From: Aspidapion aeneum
Taxonomy: Eukaryota > Arthropoda > Insecta > Coleoptera > Brentidae
Assembly (NCBI GenBank): GCA_963576565.1
Contig: OY755045.1
Location: 36,724,667 to 36,788,666 of the forward strand
Reading direction: 5' to 3'
Length of the DNA stretch: 64,000 bases
Shown: positions 24,201-36,200 of the stretch, in pieces
Layout of the letters: every line of letters begins with the position of its first letter
Position numbering within the stretch: position 1 is the stretch's first letter
Translations under genes and position numbers: made by a program
Notes under the pieces: generated by a model
Told to the model about the DNA's origin: nothing
Databases searched by the model: none
The model's input: the letters and a program-made list of their open reading frames with translations, nothing else

Positions 24201-27200
24201 TCCATACCTGTCAACTTTTAAATGTAACTATTCTTATATAATTTAGAGCAAATATATAAGTTTCTGCTGAAAATGAGAATTTAAAGTACCGAGAAATACT
24301 ACAATTATGAATGTTTATAAAACTTAATTATCATTAGGTAAAATACGATGTTATTTTAGTTCAAACTTATCTAGCTGACCCATGAGTGGCTAATGCTCGG
24401 TCTCAATATTTTTTAGGCTCCAACACCTATGTGTCTGACTATAATGTAACCACTGTAAGTGATTCCAAAACATACTTTACTGCAACTTTTTCAGGTGTCT
24501 TCATTTCGTTCTCAGATTCGCCTTCCAGACTTACCTCTGGGAGCAAGAATTAAAAACTTTTTGGTTTTTACCATTTTACAAAGCAAAACATGAAACGGTA
24601 CTACTCCAAAAAACTAAGTAATTCTCGATAATTCTCCTAAAACTTACCATTTGATTAACACCTCTTTTCCATTTTCATACGATCGAGACTCGTTACTCTT
24701 ACTACTATAATACATTGATCCTCACCTCACTGTTCACACTACTGGGTGGTTCACGCAAGCGTGTATTCACACCAGCGCGAGTCTACTGTATCATCTATCT
24801 ACTCTGACCTTTAAATATAATTTAAGGCTTATAGAAGTCTTTTCTGTGGAAAAATATTCTAGAGTAGCAATCTCATTAGCAAGGTATCAATCACTGGGCA
24901 CTAATTTTTTCCTTAAAAAACCAAGTTACAAATAGTAGGTAACCAAAATCATCAATTTAGGTTGCTAATTTTAGGACAACTTAGTTTTCTAAAATTAAAT
25001 GTGTAACCTGTTTTATTTTTTATAGATGCTCAACACAATGTGCGCAGCTGGTCTGCGCCTGTCACAATCGCTTACAAATTTATCTCAAATGCAAAACATT
25101 CCAATAGCCACACAATGCCAACAAAGCTGGGAAGAACTGACCAGATCCACAGCATTCGCTAGCAATTCTGTTAAAATTCATATTGCTGCTGCTATGCAGG
25201 ATATGATGATTGGTGATACTTTTACAGGTAATGGAGTTTGTGACGGATTTTAGAAAATGCCGAATTGAAACTAGACCATAAAATACTAAATTTGGTACAC
25301 TAAATAGTTGCTTTAGGACTTTTAAGAATCATTTTTGTTCTATAGATGCCGATGCGCAACGCCAACTAGAACATAATCAACAAATCATAACCGAGAATCT
25401 CCTCACCTTCATCAACCTTCAGTATCAATTCGCCATAGCCAGCTGCGAAAATTTCGGCAGCATGGCTATGTGTCCTTCGTGTCAAACAACTCCTGGGGGC
25501 GTTCACAATTCTGAGTGCAGTATGGCCGCTGTCCAGCAGTGTTTCAACAAACAAGAGACCAGGTAATGTATTATTATTTAAAAAGGTATCTATGACCTGT
25601 TTTTATATAATTTATTTATTTTATTCAAATCGGTACCCGTCGCACGTTTATTCTCTTATTTCATTATTTAGGTCACAAATGTCCAGTCCACGTCTTGAAG
25701 AAGCGCCAAGACAATCGAGTCCGTTGGGAGACACCAGGGGGTCTTCCCCTTATCAAGAACCTAACAGGGGTCCTAGCCCCATTCATAGTTTCTCTGAAGC
25801 TGTGAGAGGACCTCTAGGAGCTTTGGAAACGCTGAGAGGTCATTTTTATTAGCTATACCTAGAAGTTTTTTAATTAAAAAAAAAATACACTGTGTTTGGT
25901 TACTTATATGTCAATCATCCGTCATTCTTTGGCAGGTCCCTTTCCAACTCCAGGTCAACTGCACACAATGAAGATGCCTTTTCCCGGGCGGACTTTACGT
26001 TCCCCATTACACTTTCCATTGTTTCCACTGAACTGTCAACGCCGCTGGTCGGAAGCTGCCGCAGTGGAGGGAACTTCTGGAGAAGGAGGTAAAAGTCTCC
26101 ACATTTTTTAGGCTATTGTCAGTCATGCGCGCAAACGTACATAATTTCATTCAATTTTATTAACAAGCTTAGGTCATTCTTTGGTTTGGTGTGCCAAAGT
26201 GCAGTAAGAAATGCTGTTTCTTAGGTTAAGCTAGATGCCCTCGATAAGATAGACCACTTTTTTTGACCGTTGTTAGGAATGAATGATTTATTACGTCCTT
26301 TAAGCTAGCAGGCCATTTGTGCCAGATCAAAGTTATTATTGGATATTTAGCAGATTATTAATTGCTAATTTATTTCTATAGACTTTTGCTTCAGTATTTT
26401 TGGTATCCCTTTAAAGAAAACATATATTGTTCTGCTAGCTTTAGCACAGCACCAAACTTTAAAAATAAGACAGGTTGATAAGAAAAACAATCTACAAGGT
26501 TTAAAGATTTAATTGCTTTATATTTTCCGCGTCAGTACCAACCTTGGTACCATTTTTATGAAAAAAAAACTTATGCTGCTTTGCTAGCTTTAGTCGAGCA
26601 TTAGACTTAAAATAGTAATAAAATATTAAAGTACCAACCTTGGTATCATTAACATTGATCGTGTTAGAACCCATAGGTACCCCTTAAAAAAAACATATAT
26701 TGCTCTACTAGCTTCAGCAGAGCACCAAACTTTAAAAATAAAGCAAACAACAAGGGGGAGAGCCTACATTCCATGTTTCTCTCTCCTGTGACTGAGCAAG
26801 AAGTTTGCGAAGTTGTTGGTAAGTTCAAGCTAAAGACATCCAGTGGTTTTGATAAACTATCGCCAAAACTACTGAAATCTTACTACTACTATGTCGGTAC
26901 CTCCTTCGATCCTGACAATCATCCTCTGTCAGATTCTTTTGGCTCATTGATCTTTGGATTGACTGTTGCCATTCTAGTTTAGGACGCCCTCTTTTTCTGC
27001 GCCCTTTTGGTTGCCATTCTAGGACCTGCTTTGGTAATCTTTCGTCGTTCATCCGTTGTACATGGCCGTACCATATCAGTTGCGTTTTAGTGATGTCATC
27101 CGTTATGCTTCCCTCGATTCCCATTCTTTCTTTTATGATCTCATTTCTTATGTGATCTATTCTAGATATTCTCATTGATCTTCTTGTTGCATTCATTTCG

Positions 27201-30200
27201 ACACTATCCATTTTTGTTTTGTATTTTTCTGTTACGCGACAAGTCTCTATTCCATACAACAGCGTGCTTTTGTTTCATATATGTTAAATTTTACATTCTT
27301 TTTTATCTCTCTGCTCCATAAAATACTGTTAAGACATCCAATAACATTTTTTGCTTTTACTATTCTTTTTCCAATTCTTTACAGTCTGTTCCTGTCTTAT
27401 CAAATGTGACACCCAAGTATACATACTCATTGCATGGAGATATTGTTTGTCCATTTTCTAGTACTAACTCACTGGATTCGTTTCCAATACATAAGTACTG
27501 TGTCTTGTCCATGTTCACTGTTAGTCCCCACTTTTGGTATTCTTCTGTTAACTTTCTCATCATATACTCCATGTCTTCTTTATCATTAGCCACAATTACT
27601 TGGTCGTCAGCAAACTGTAGTGTGTATATGGTAAATCGGTCGTTAAGTTGTATTCCCATGCCGTGCACTTTACGTTTCCAGTTTTTTAGAGCTACTGCGA
27701 TATATATTTTAAAAAGAGTTGGAGAGATACAACATCCCTGTCTTAAGCCTTTTGTTACCAGGAATTCTTTTGAAAGTCGATTTTAATTTTAGATTTTGAC
27801 CCTTTGTATAGTTCTTTTATCGCTTTTATGTATGTATGATTGATATTAGTTTGCTCTAAAACTGTCCATAATTTTTCTACTGGAACGGTATCATATGCTT
27901 TTTGTAGGTCCACAAAGGTAACATGAGTCTATATATTCCTGGCGCTCCTTTTCTCAGTTACTTGTTTAAGACAAAAAACATTATCACTACAAGATCTGCC
28001 TGCGCGAAACCCACTTTGCTCTTCTTCTTCTTGTTCATGAAAATCATTCTCTATTGTGTGCAATCCAGCTTGTTTCCTTTTTTATGTATTGAGGATATGA
28101 ATGCAATTTTCCAATCATTAGGTACTGGATGTCCGTTTATGCATTGATTAATAATATATGTGAGATTTTCGAGTAGTTTCTCTGATCCATATTTGAGCAT
28201 TTCAGCATATATTCCCCCAGGTCCGCTAGCTTTTCCGGATTTAAGTTTTTTAATATTATTCTTTATCATTTCTTTTTCGATGATTACTTCCTCTCCATGT
28301 ACTTCTATGTCTCTTCTCGGAGAAGCTGCCAGATATTGTAACGGTTTTTTGTTACAAACTAAAATGCTCTCGGTAGCTCAGTTGGGACTGAGGTCGTGGT
28401 GTTCACCTCAAAAGAAAAACTCAACAATATTCATGCGAAATAAATTAACTTTCTTTTGCCTAAAGGGCGCCAATACAAGTTTAAAAGTAAAATAGAAAGG
28501 ATGTATCGGGATCTTAGTGAACCTTGTATTATTCACTAAGTATTAATAAAGATGGTGAATGTTTGATTAAAACGCAAAAGGTTTAAAAAAAATAGTCTCT
28601 ATTTTTTTTTATCAGCAAACGACTTGCAAGAAGGAAATTTACAAAAAAAATAAATATATAAGGATCTTTTAACCTAAATACTTAATTATATAGCTATCGA
28701 TTAAAAATATTACAGTCGAACCTCTCTAACTCGAACCTCTATAACTCGAACCCCTCTATAACTCGAACCTTTTCAGCGGTCTCTGCACTTTTTACATGTA
28801 TTTTAACCTATGTAACTCGAGTTTCTATAACTCGAACTCTCCATAACTCGAACTGTTTTGGTGGTCCCTTCAGGTTCGAGTTATAGAGGTTCGACTGTAT
28901 TTTATATCCTTGTTTCTTATCACAGAATGTTCGTTACTATTTATTTTTATTATCTCAAGAATGTTATTTAATTTCTATTTATAAAGAGTCTATTTATATA
29001 TTATTTTATGTTAATAAAAAGTAAGAAAATACACGGACGATGAAATCAAGCCACAACGAAAAAATTATCGAAGTACTTAAATAAAAGTATGTACCTATTT
29101 GGCTAAAACAAAAAAATTATATATATATATATATTTTTGGGACCTAAGAAAAATTAATACCTTGGGAGGGTAAATGCGCATCTACTCAACAAGGGTGCAT
29201 TGTTGCCAGATCTTAACAAGGGCAATAAATAGGTTTACCAAAAATATTAACAAATAATAACCAGAAATATACCACAGTTAAATAAAATGGTTAGTAAAAA
29301 TAAGTATTAAATCTTATCTGCCAAATCCCACGCTGGAGGTTGAGTCCTCAAAAGATTTGAGTAGGTAGTGTGGTCGGTACTTCAACAAAACAGATTTCAA
29401 AACGGGACAGCAAAACAAAAAGAAAGCAGTAACATCGGCTAGTACAACATGGCTTTTACTTCAGTAAACAATTACGGGCTTCTGCTCAAAGTATGTGTGA
29501 TGTACGGGCTTCAAAACATATACGGATCCCCGAAAACGAGCTCCATAAAATGGCCTAAAAAGGTCATTGTTGTCTTAGAAGTGCGTTTAAGTTTAATCAA
29601 TTTTCAGAATAGTATTTTATGTTTCTTAAGTTTGATCAATTTTCAGAATAGTATTTTATGTTTCTATAGAATTAAAAGTTTATGTTTTCTGCAAAAAGTC
29701 TAATAAAAAAATTAGGCAAACTCACCAGTAATGAACAGTGGTCCACCTTTTTAATCACACCAGCATTTTTCACGAAACTAACTCTGTTACAAAACACTGT
29801 ACAATTTCTGTAAGTTTTACAACATTTTGAGTAGCAGTAATGCTTGGTTAAAATAAGTTTTTAAAATATTTCATTAGCACATATTATAACGGTGTTAAAA
29901 TGCTCTCTGAAACCGCAAAAATCTGCGATAAACCGAGTACACTCTATGGCAAAAACTAAGGTAGTTCGGTTACCATATAGAATTTAAACTGCATCGAGAA
30001 TCCGCATGTAGCTGACTCTCTCGGCTACGTGCATTTGAAAAGAGACGGCGGGTTTCCCTGACTGAACAAAGCAGCTTGGATCAGTCTGAATACAGGCGCG
30101 CGACGACGAAAGCCTTGAGTGGGGAACCGCGCCGCACGGCGACTCTGGACAACGCTTGTTGAAACAAATTTTATCACGAAGTACCGTGGTCCAGTGGACA

Positions 30201-33200
30201 AAGCGACAAAGGCACAGCCACACCAAGCAGACACCGGATGATCGCTCCATCGACGATACTGTTTTTTTTATGTGGATAATTCTTTGATTTATTTTTAGTT
30301 GTACAGGGTCTTACAAGTATTTTAATTTTTTTGTTAAAAACGTTACTTGCTATCAGGGTTAAGAAAAAATCGTTACAATATTCGGATCTCGTCTCCTGCA
30401 GCAGTCCCTTGTAGTGTTCTGTCCATTGTTCTGGTTTGATTATCTGGATGTTTACTTTTTCTTTTGTTGGATTTTTTACTGTAGAAATGAATTTCCATAC
30501 TTCAGAACTCTGCCTACCTTCTACGTGTGTGTTTATGTCGTGGCACTTGCGCTCGAACATTTCATTTTTTTCTGTGCGTATCAAATTTCTTAGCTGTCCC
30601 TTGGTTTCCCTGTAGATTTCTAGGTCTCTTTGCTCCTTAGTACTAAGCCATTTCAAGGATGTGCATTTTTGCTCTTTGACCATTTCCTGTATTTTGTCCG
30701 TCCACCACATCTTCCTGTTATTTCTATTATCCTGGTACCCAACAGCTTCGTTGCTTGCTTCCTTTAAGCTTTTTATTATGTTTGTATATATCTCTTCAAA
30801 TGAGTGATTTGTGTTTATTAATTTTTCATCTAATCGGTTCTGATACAATCTTTGAGTACTTTCGATTTCTAGACTTGTAAAGTTGTATTTTTGATTGTCT
30901 TCGATGCATTCTAGAAAAATATGCTACCATCTGTGACACTAGAGTGCCAAAGTAATAAAAAGCGTATTTCTATGATTTTTAAATATATCTGTGATATGGA
31001 GCCCTACTCAATTCAAGAATTTTTTGACAAGAGTAAACCAAAGTAATTTTATGTACTATGTTTTTATATATGAGAAAAATGATAATTCATCGACGTTTAC
31101 AAGTTTTTCATTGATTTAAACGTGAAAATAAAATCCAAAAATTAGTCCAAAATAAAAACAGTGACACAGTGAATCATCAGAGCTATAAATTGCGAAGTCT
31201 GGTTAACTCAGCTCGTTGCATAAGCCAAGTAAGTGGTTAAATCCTAATAAACTAACCAATGATCTTAACCAGTATATACGACAGTACTGTACATCAGACT
31301 CCGAATTTTTAGTAGGTGACATAAATCTAGATCTACTTACAAACAATCTCATTACACAAGAGTATTTAAATATGCTTTACTCCTATGGCTATAAATCTAC
31401 TATCAACAAAGCAACTAGAGTAGATAAGAATAAAGCTAGCTGTCTTGACCACATCTTCATTAAATCCAATCATATACAAATCGATTCATTGGTAACAATT
31501 GTTTCACATTCAAAAATCACTGACCATTACCCGACCATTCTTCAAGTCCCTTTTGTCACCAACAATATACAGAAAAATCGAGTTATCCAAAACATAGACT
31601 ACAAAAAATTTCAAACACTAATAAATACTAAAAATTTCCAAGAACTGTATCAATCTTCTGACGTTAACTTTATATCGAATTTTATTACTGAACAAATCAC
31701 TCACTGCCTTAATGCACAACTGAAATTGTAATCACCAAAAACCACAAAAAAAACCCTGGATTGCCAATGGTTTAATATGTGAAATTAAAAAGCGCGATAA
31801 ACTCTACCAAACTCATAAAAAAGGAAAAATCCGAAGCTTCTTTGATTGCCTATAAAACCCACAGAAATCGCGTAAACAACCTGATCAACATCCTTAAACG
31901 AACTTATTATAAAAATAAAATATTAGACTCACAAAATGATCCTAAAATGATCTGGAAAACAATAAACGAATACACTAATAGAACTAAAATTACAGACGAA
32001 CCAATAAACAAAATAACAATCAATAACACTGAAACAAGGGACCCAGAAATCATAGCAAACGCATTTAATGAGCACTACACAACACTGGGACCTAAAATGG
32101 CTAAACACATTGAAAACAATAGATCAGGCAACTTACAAACAGAAACAAATATTAGACAAATTCCCTTTTCAATCTTTTTAACACCGACCTCCGAACAAGA
32201 ACTTTTTAATATAATTACCAGCCTCAAAAACAAGCCTTCATCTGTTTGATAATCTAAAAGCAAAACTTTTTAAAAATTGTGCTGACGTCATAAAATTACC
32301 AATAGCCTATCCTATCAACAAAATGTTTGAAACTGGCACTTGTCCTGAGAGTTTTAAATTGGCAATAGTCAAACCTATCTATAAAAGCGGGCTAAAAGAC
32401 CAATTAATTAATTATCGCCCAATTAGCCTAACCACAGTTCTTTCAAAAATTTTTGAAAAGGTATTCAAAAGTCGGCTTGTAGGTTTTCTTGAAAATCACG
32501 ACATTCTTAACAAGTTTTAGTATGGATTTAGACCGAAAAAATCAACATCAGATGCAATAGCCACATTAACTCAAAAAATAAATGCCGCGCTAGACAAAAG
32601 TACACCCTGTGCCGCGGTCTTCCTGGACTTATCGAAGGCCTTTGATACTGTGGACCATCAGAGACTACAAAGCAGGGACGACTGCAAAGTAATTACAGCA
32701 AATTAGAGGACATTTACAATGGGTGATCAAAGGAATTTCTTTAAAATCGCCTGAAATTTATGTGATTTGTATGCCTTAAAGCCTACATCATGTGACAAAA
32801 GGTCGTCTAACAACCGCCATGTTAATTCCTGTTATAAAAAATTATAGTCTATAGCACCTTCAGGATCAGTAGCAATTCAACGACACTTTTTTTCTTCAAA
32901 ATCGGTTCAGCCGTTTAGCCTCTAGCGCGACACAAACATACATACATTCATATCCCAAACGAAAAACATTTCCCATGCTTTTGCCGTGCTGTAGTTGGGT
33001 AAAAAAAACTACTATTTATAAGGTTTTGAAATTTAATTGCTATTCAGTTGCTCTTGTTATTATTTTTCCAGGACTTGAGTCAACCATGCGTCGCTGGTCA
33101 ATGCCATGGGACACCGCTTGGGGCGCTGGCAGTGTTGGTGAAAATATTCAGTGGCCGAAGCAATCCGCGTCATCTGGTGCGAGCACTTCTAAGTTGACAG

Positions 33201-36200
33201 TACCCAGCAATAATTCACAGGAAAGAAGCAGAAGTACTACTCCGGGTAAGAGCAGTTTGTTAATTTAACACGTTGACTGCGGGGCTGTTTTTGACAGTTT
33301 CGATTTTGGTGCGACACATGCCTCAAGGGGCATGTGAGGTAATATTATTTACATGCGGCACATGCCACTAACGACATGTGTGCCGATAGTAACTGAAGCG
33401 ACATCTCTCCAATAGAAGTAAATGTTAAGAGAGGAATATGAACGAAAATTGTTTTACAGGGATCTGGTCTATCTCTGGTTTTTACCGCACATGCCTCCTA
33501 TGTCCATTGCCGCATCACAGTGATAATAGTTATTTAAAAAACAAGGTATGAAAACGACTCTTTGCACACGATCGAGACAGTTTGGTAGACCGAGCCGAAG
33601 GCGAGGTCTACAAGTCGAGGGAGTGTGCAAAGAGGTTTTCAAACGAGTTTTTTACAATATTTTTTATACGACTGCTAATAAAGAAAGAAAAATCAAATTT
33701 TAATTTAACTTGTTTTTATTTCCGACATTTTGTGCGCAAAATGCCATTTTCAGATCGTGTTCTCCGTGCGCAAAACCCCCTTTTACAGTCGTATAAAAAA
33801 AATATTACGATTTCTCGGTAACCTTTTATCGATCTCTTAGACATCGTTTGCAAAGCAGGTTGCGTGCGGAAGTCTAGATCTACACTGAAGCGCGTGAAGT
33901 TGCATTCAAACCATCACAAGCTTCTAAAAACAACAAGTCACAGCTTGTCAAACACATACCTAAAATGGCATGTCCCGCACAAAATAAATAAGAATTTGGT
34001 ACTGTGCGGCACATGCCATATAAAAAGTTTACTTATATGCGACACATGCCCATGAAGGCATGTCCCACATAACCCTCATATATTAGTTGTGCATAAAAAA
34101 TCTTTTCTATAGCTACTTGTTTCACTAAAATCGGGAAAAAAATAATGTTAGTGTGCTTTTCGTCCCAGAGGAATCACGTTCGAATTCTGCCTCCGCTTTA
34201 TGGTAATGAACGCCACATGCCCCCAAAGGCATGTGCCGCAGTCAACGTGTTAATTTCTTGTTTTATTTGTCTTTTGTATTCCATCGATTTACCTGTTCCT
34301 TTATCTTATTATGGTGTGACGTAAGGCACAAAGTATGTGCCTAAGGGAACAATTTAAATTACGTTACGCAAAACTTCAGGATTTTTGCCCCCCCTCTGAC
34401 CACTTTGTATTGCACTTTCAAGAAAAAACATTAAAAACATGGTTTCTAATAAGGAACTCTACTTAATTTACGCTAGGGAATTCGAAAAATACTCAGTGAG
34501 ATGGGCCCTTAGTACACTGTGTGTCAATTTTTTGATAAAAGGCCTCGTATTTTGAACGAAACAGAAATATCAAAAAATAAGAATCCAGTGTATGAATTCG
34601 TGAATGGATTACAAGGAGCACTCCTCAAAATCGGGTGAAAGTCGAACTGCGCATGCGATCTCACTTGTTATCCGTATCTCTATTGTCGCCATGACGATTT
34701 GTTTATTATCTCACCCATTTAAAGAATTAATACACGCCTGCCTTCCTTTTGGGATCTTGAAATCAGTGTTAACCTTTGTCAATTTATTGCAAACGCATCC
34801 TAACAACATCTCTTTTCATTGTCCAATAAAAAAAATACATTTAAACATGACTTTGACAATCCAAACAAATCGCGGTGACATAAACTGTGAACTTGAATGC
34901 ACGGGAGCGTTTTTCAGAGAATAGGGCATTTTCCATTAGCTAATTCGATCCGGCTCGAAGGATCAAATGTTTGGAATGGTGATAAATTAAAGTTTAAAGA
35001 AATGAAGGACCACCCTTTTATTCGGTCAGTAGGGAAACCAAAACACTAATTAATAAATGGATTAATTATTACAACAAAATATAGATCGTATGGCGTCAAA
35101 ATTGACCCTGTGTACCTTGAAATTTCCTATTCTTTTCACCACGTGTGTACACCTCTGGGGGTGGCGCGCAGGTGTCATCCGAACTTTGACGGCCATTTTG
35201 CGCGCGTAATTCGAATTTTAAATTGAACAAAAATGTAATTTTTTTTTCTTAAACTTTAGCAAAATTGTAAAAAGAAAAATAATCAAAAAAAAATTAAAAT
35301 ATAAAACAAAAATAGTCTTGTGGAAATATCTTTCCTCAATTCGAAACATCCTTTAGATATTTTGAATTTCGATACTGCATCTGATTGAGCTTAGAATAGC
35401 GCACATTTTTTCTCATTTAACGAAAATTGTATCTCTTATTGTTTCCGAGATTCCCATCTAGCTACTTTTATCTTGGACATTTTGTTTGAAAGGTCTTTTA
35501 AATACCTTTCGAAGGAGGTATCTTTTACAAAAAACCAATTCAAATTAATATAAAAATTTTTGTAGAATCCATTGCCTCTACAATACCAACAGTCCCTCCA
35601 CCTCAACAGACAACGTCAGGCCTCCCGAGCGGAGATGGCTTGGCAGAGGCCATCCAGCTTCTTTCCTGTAGACCTGCGCGTTCAAGTATACCGACGACGC
35701 AATATCCGGGCCACAGTTATATTCCAGTCTGGGCCGAAACGCACGAAGAAAGGATGCATAGGAGGATGTATCCTGGACCAGCCTCGCAAAGGTAAAATTC
35801 TAAGGCATTGCGATCATTCAGAGCAGGGGTCTCCATACTGCCTAGTCTAAGGGCTTCGTAGGATTGTGACCTGCAACCGATTCCCATGTGTTATAGTTAT
35901 TTGATTGTATAAAACGGCATTTTGTTAAAGGAAAAGGCACTAAACATAAACATTGTTTACCGGGATGCGTCAGATGTGCTAAATTTGGCGAGGCGAAACC
36001 TTCTTGATATTTTTTAGGAAAAAAATTGGGGTCATAGGTTTCGTTTTCGACCTATACTTATTTTAATGTATGTGTATGAAAAATTTAACTACTACAAAAA
36101 GTCACATTTTTCCATATTTCAGTTGCGCGCATTTAAATAATTATAGCTCGAAAATAAAACCGATGATATCCCTAATTTTTTGAGACAATTACCAGGACGG

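Larger units (their letters stand above)
26890..30917 (-). pseudogene. RTE-type LINE ORF2 relic, interrupted by a 2-kb transposon
   Basis: Read on the minus strand: LECIEDNQKYNFT...KMWWTDKIQEMV...EQWTEHYKGLLQETRSEY (30917-30382), then LAASPRRDIEVHGEE...LKSGKASGPGGIYAEML (28336-28050), LQFADDQVIVANDKED (RT core FADD, about 27620) and YLGVTF, then TRRSMRISRIDHIRNE...LIWYGHVQRMNDERLPK...GRRKRGRPKLEW (27260-26900). This is the usual order of insect endonuclease/RT LINEs. The endonuclease is missing, and there are frameshifts near 27790-27920 and 27300. The 2041-bp insert at 28337-30377 can be removed to rejoin the frame exactly. Confidence 0.85.

Noticed and set aside
28375..28450. tRNA-like words (ggtagctcagttggga) in the 2041-bp element
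   Set aside because: An A-box-like stretch is present but no matching B box or cloverleaf could be made out.
29984..30250. Minus-strand open frames of 88 and 69 codons
   Set aside because: Overlapping alternative frames in a GC-richer patch of a transposon; no domain recognised.
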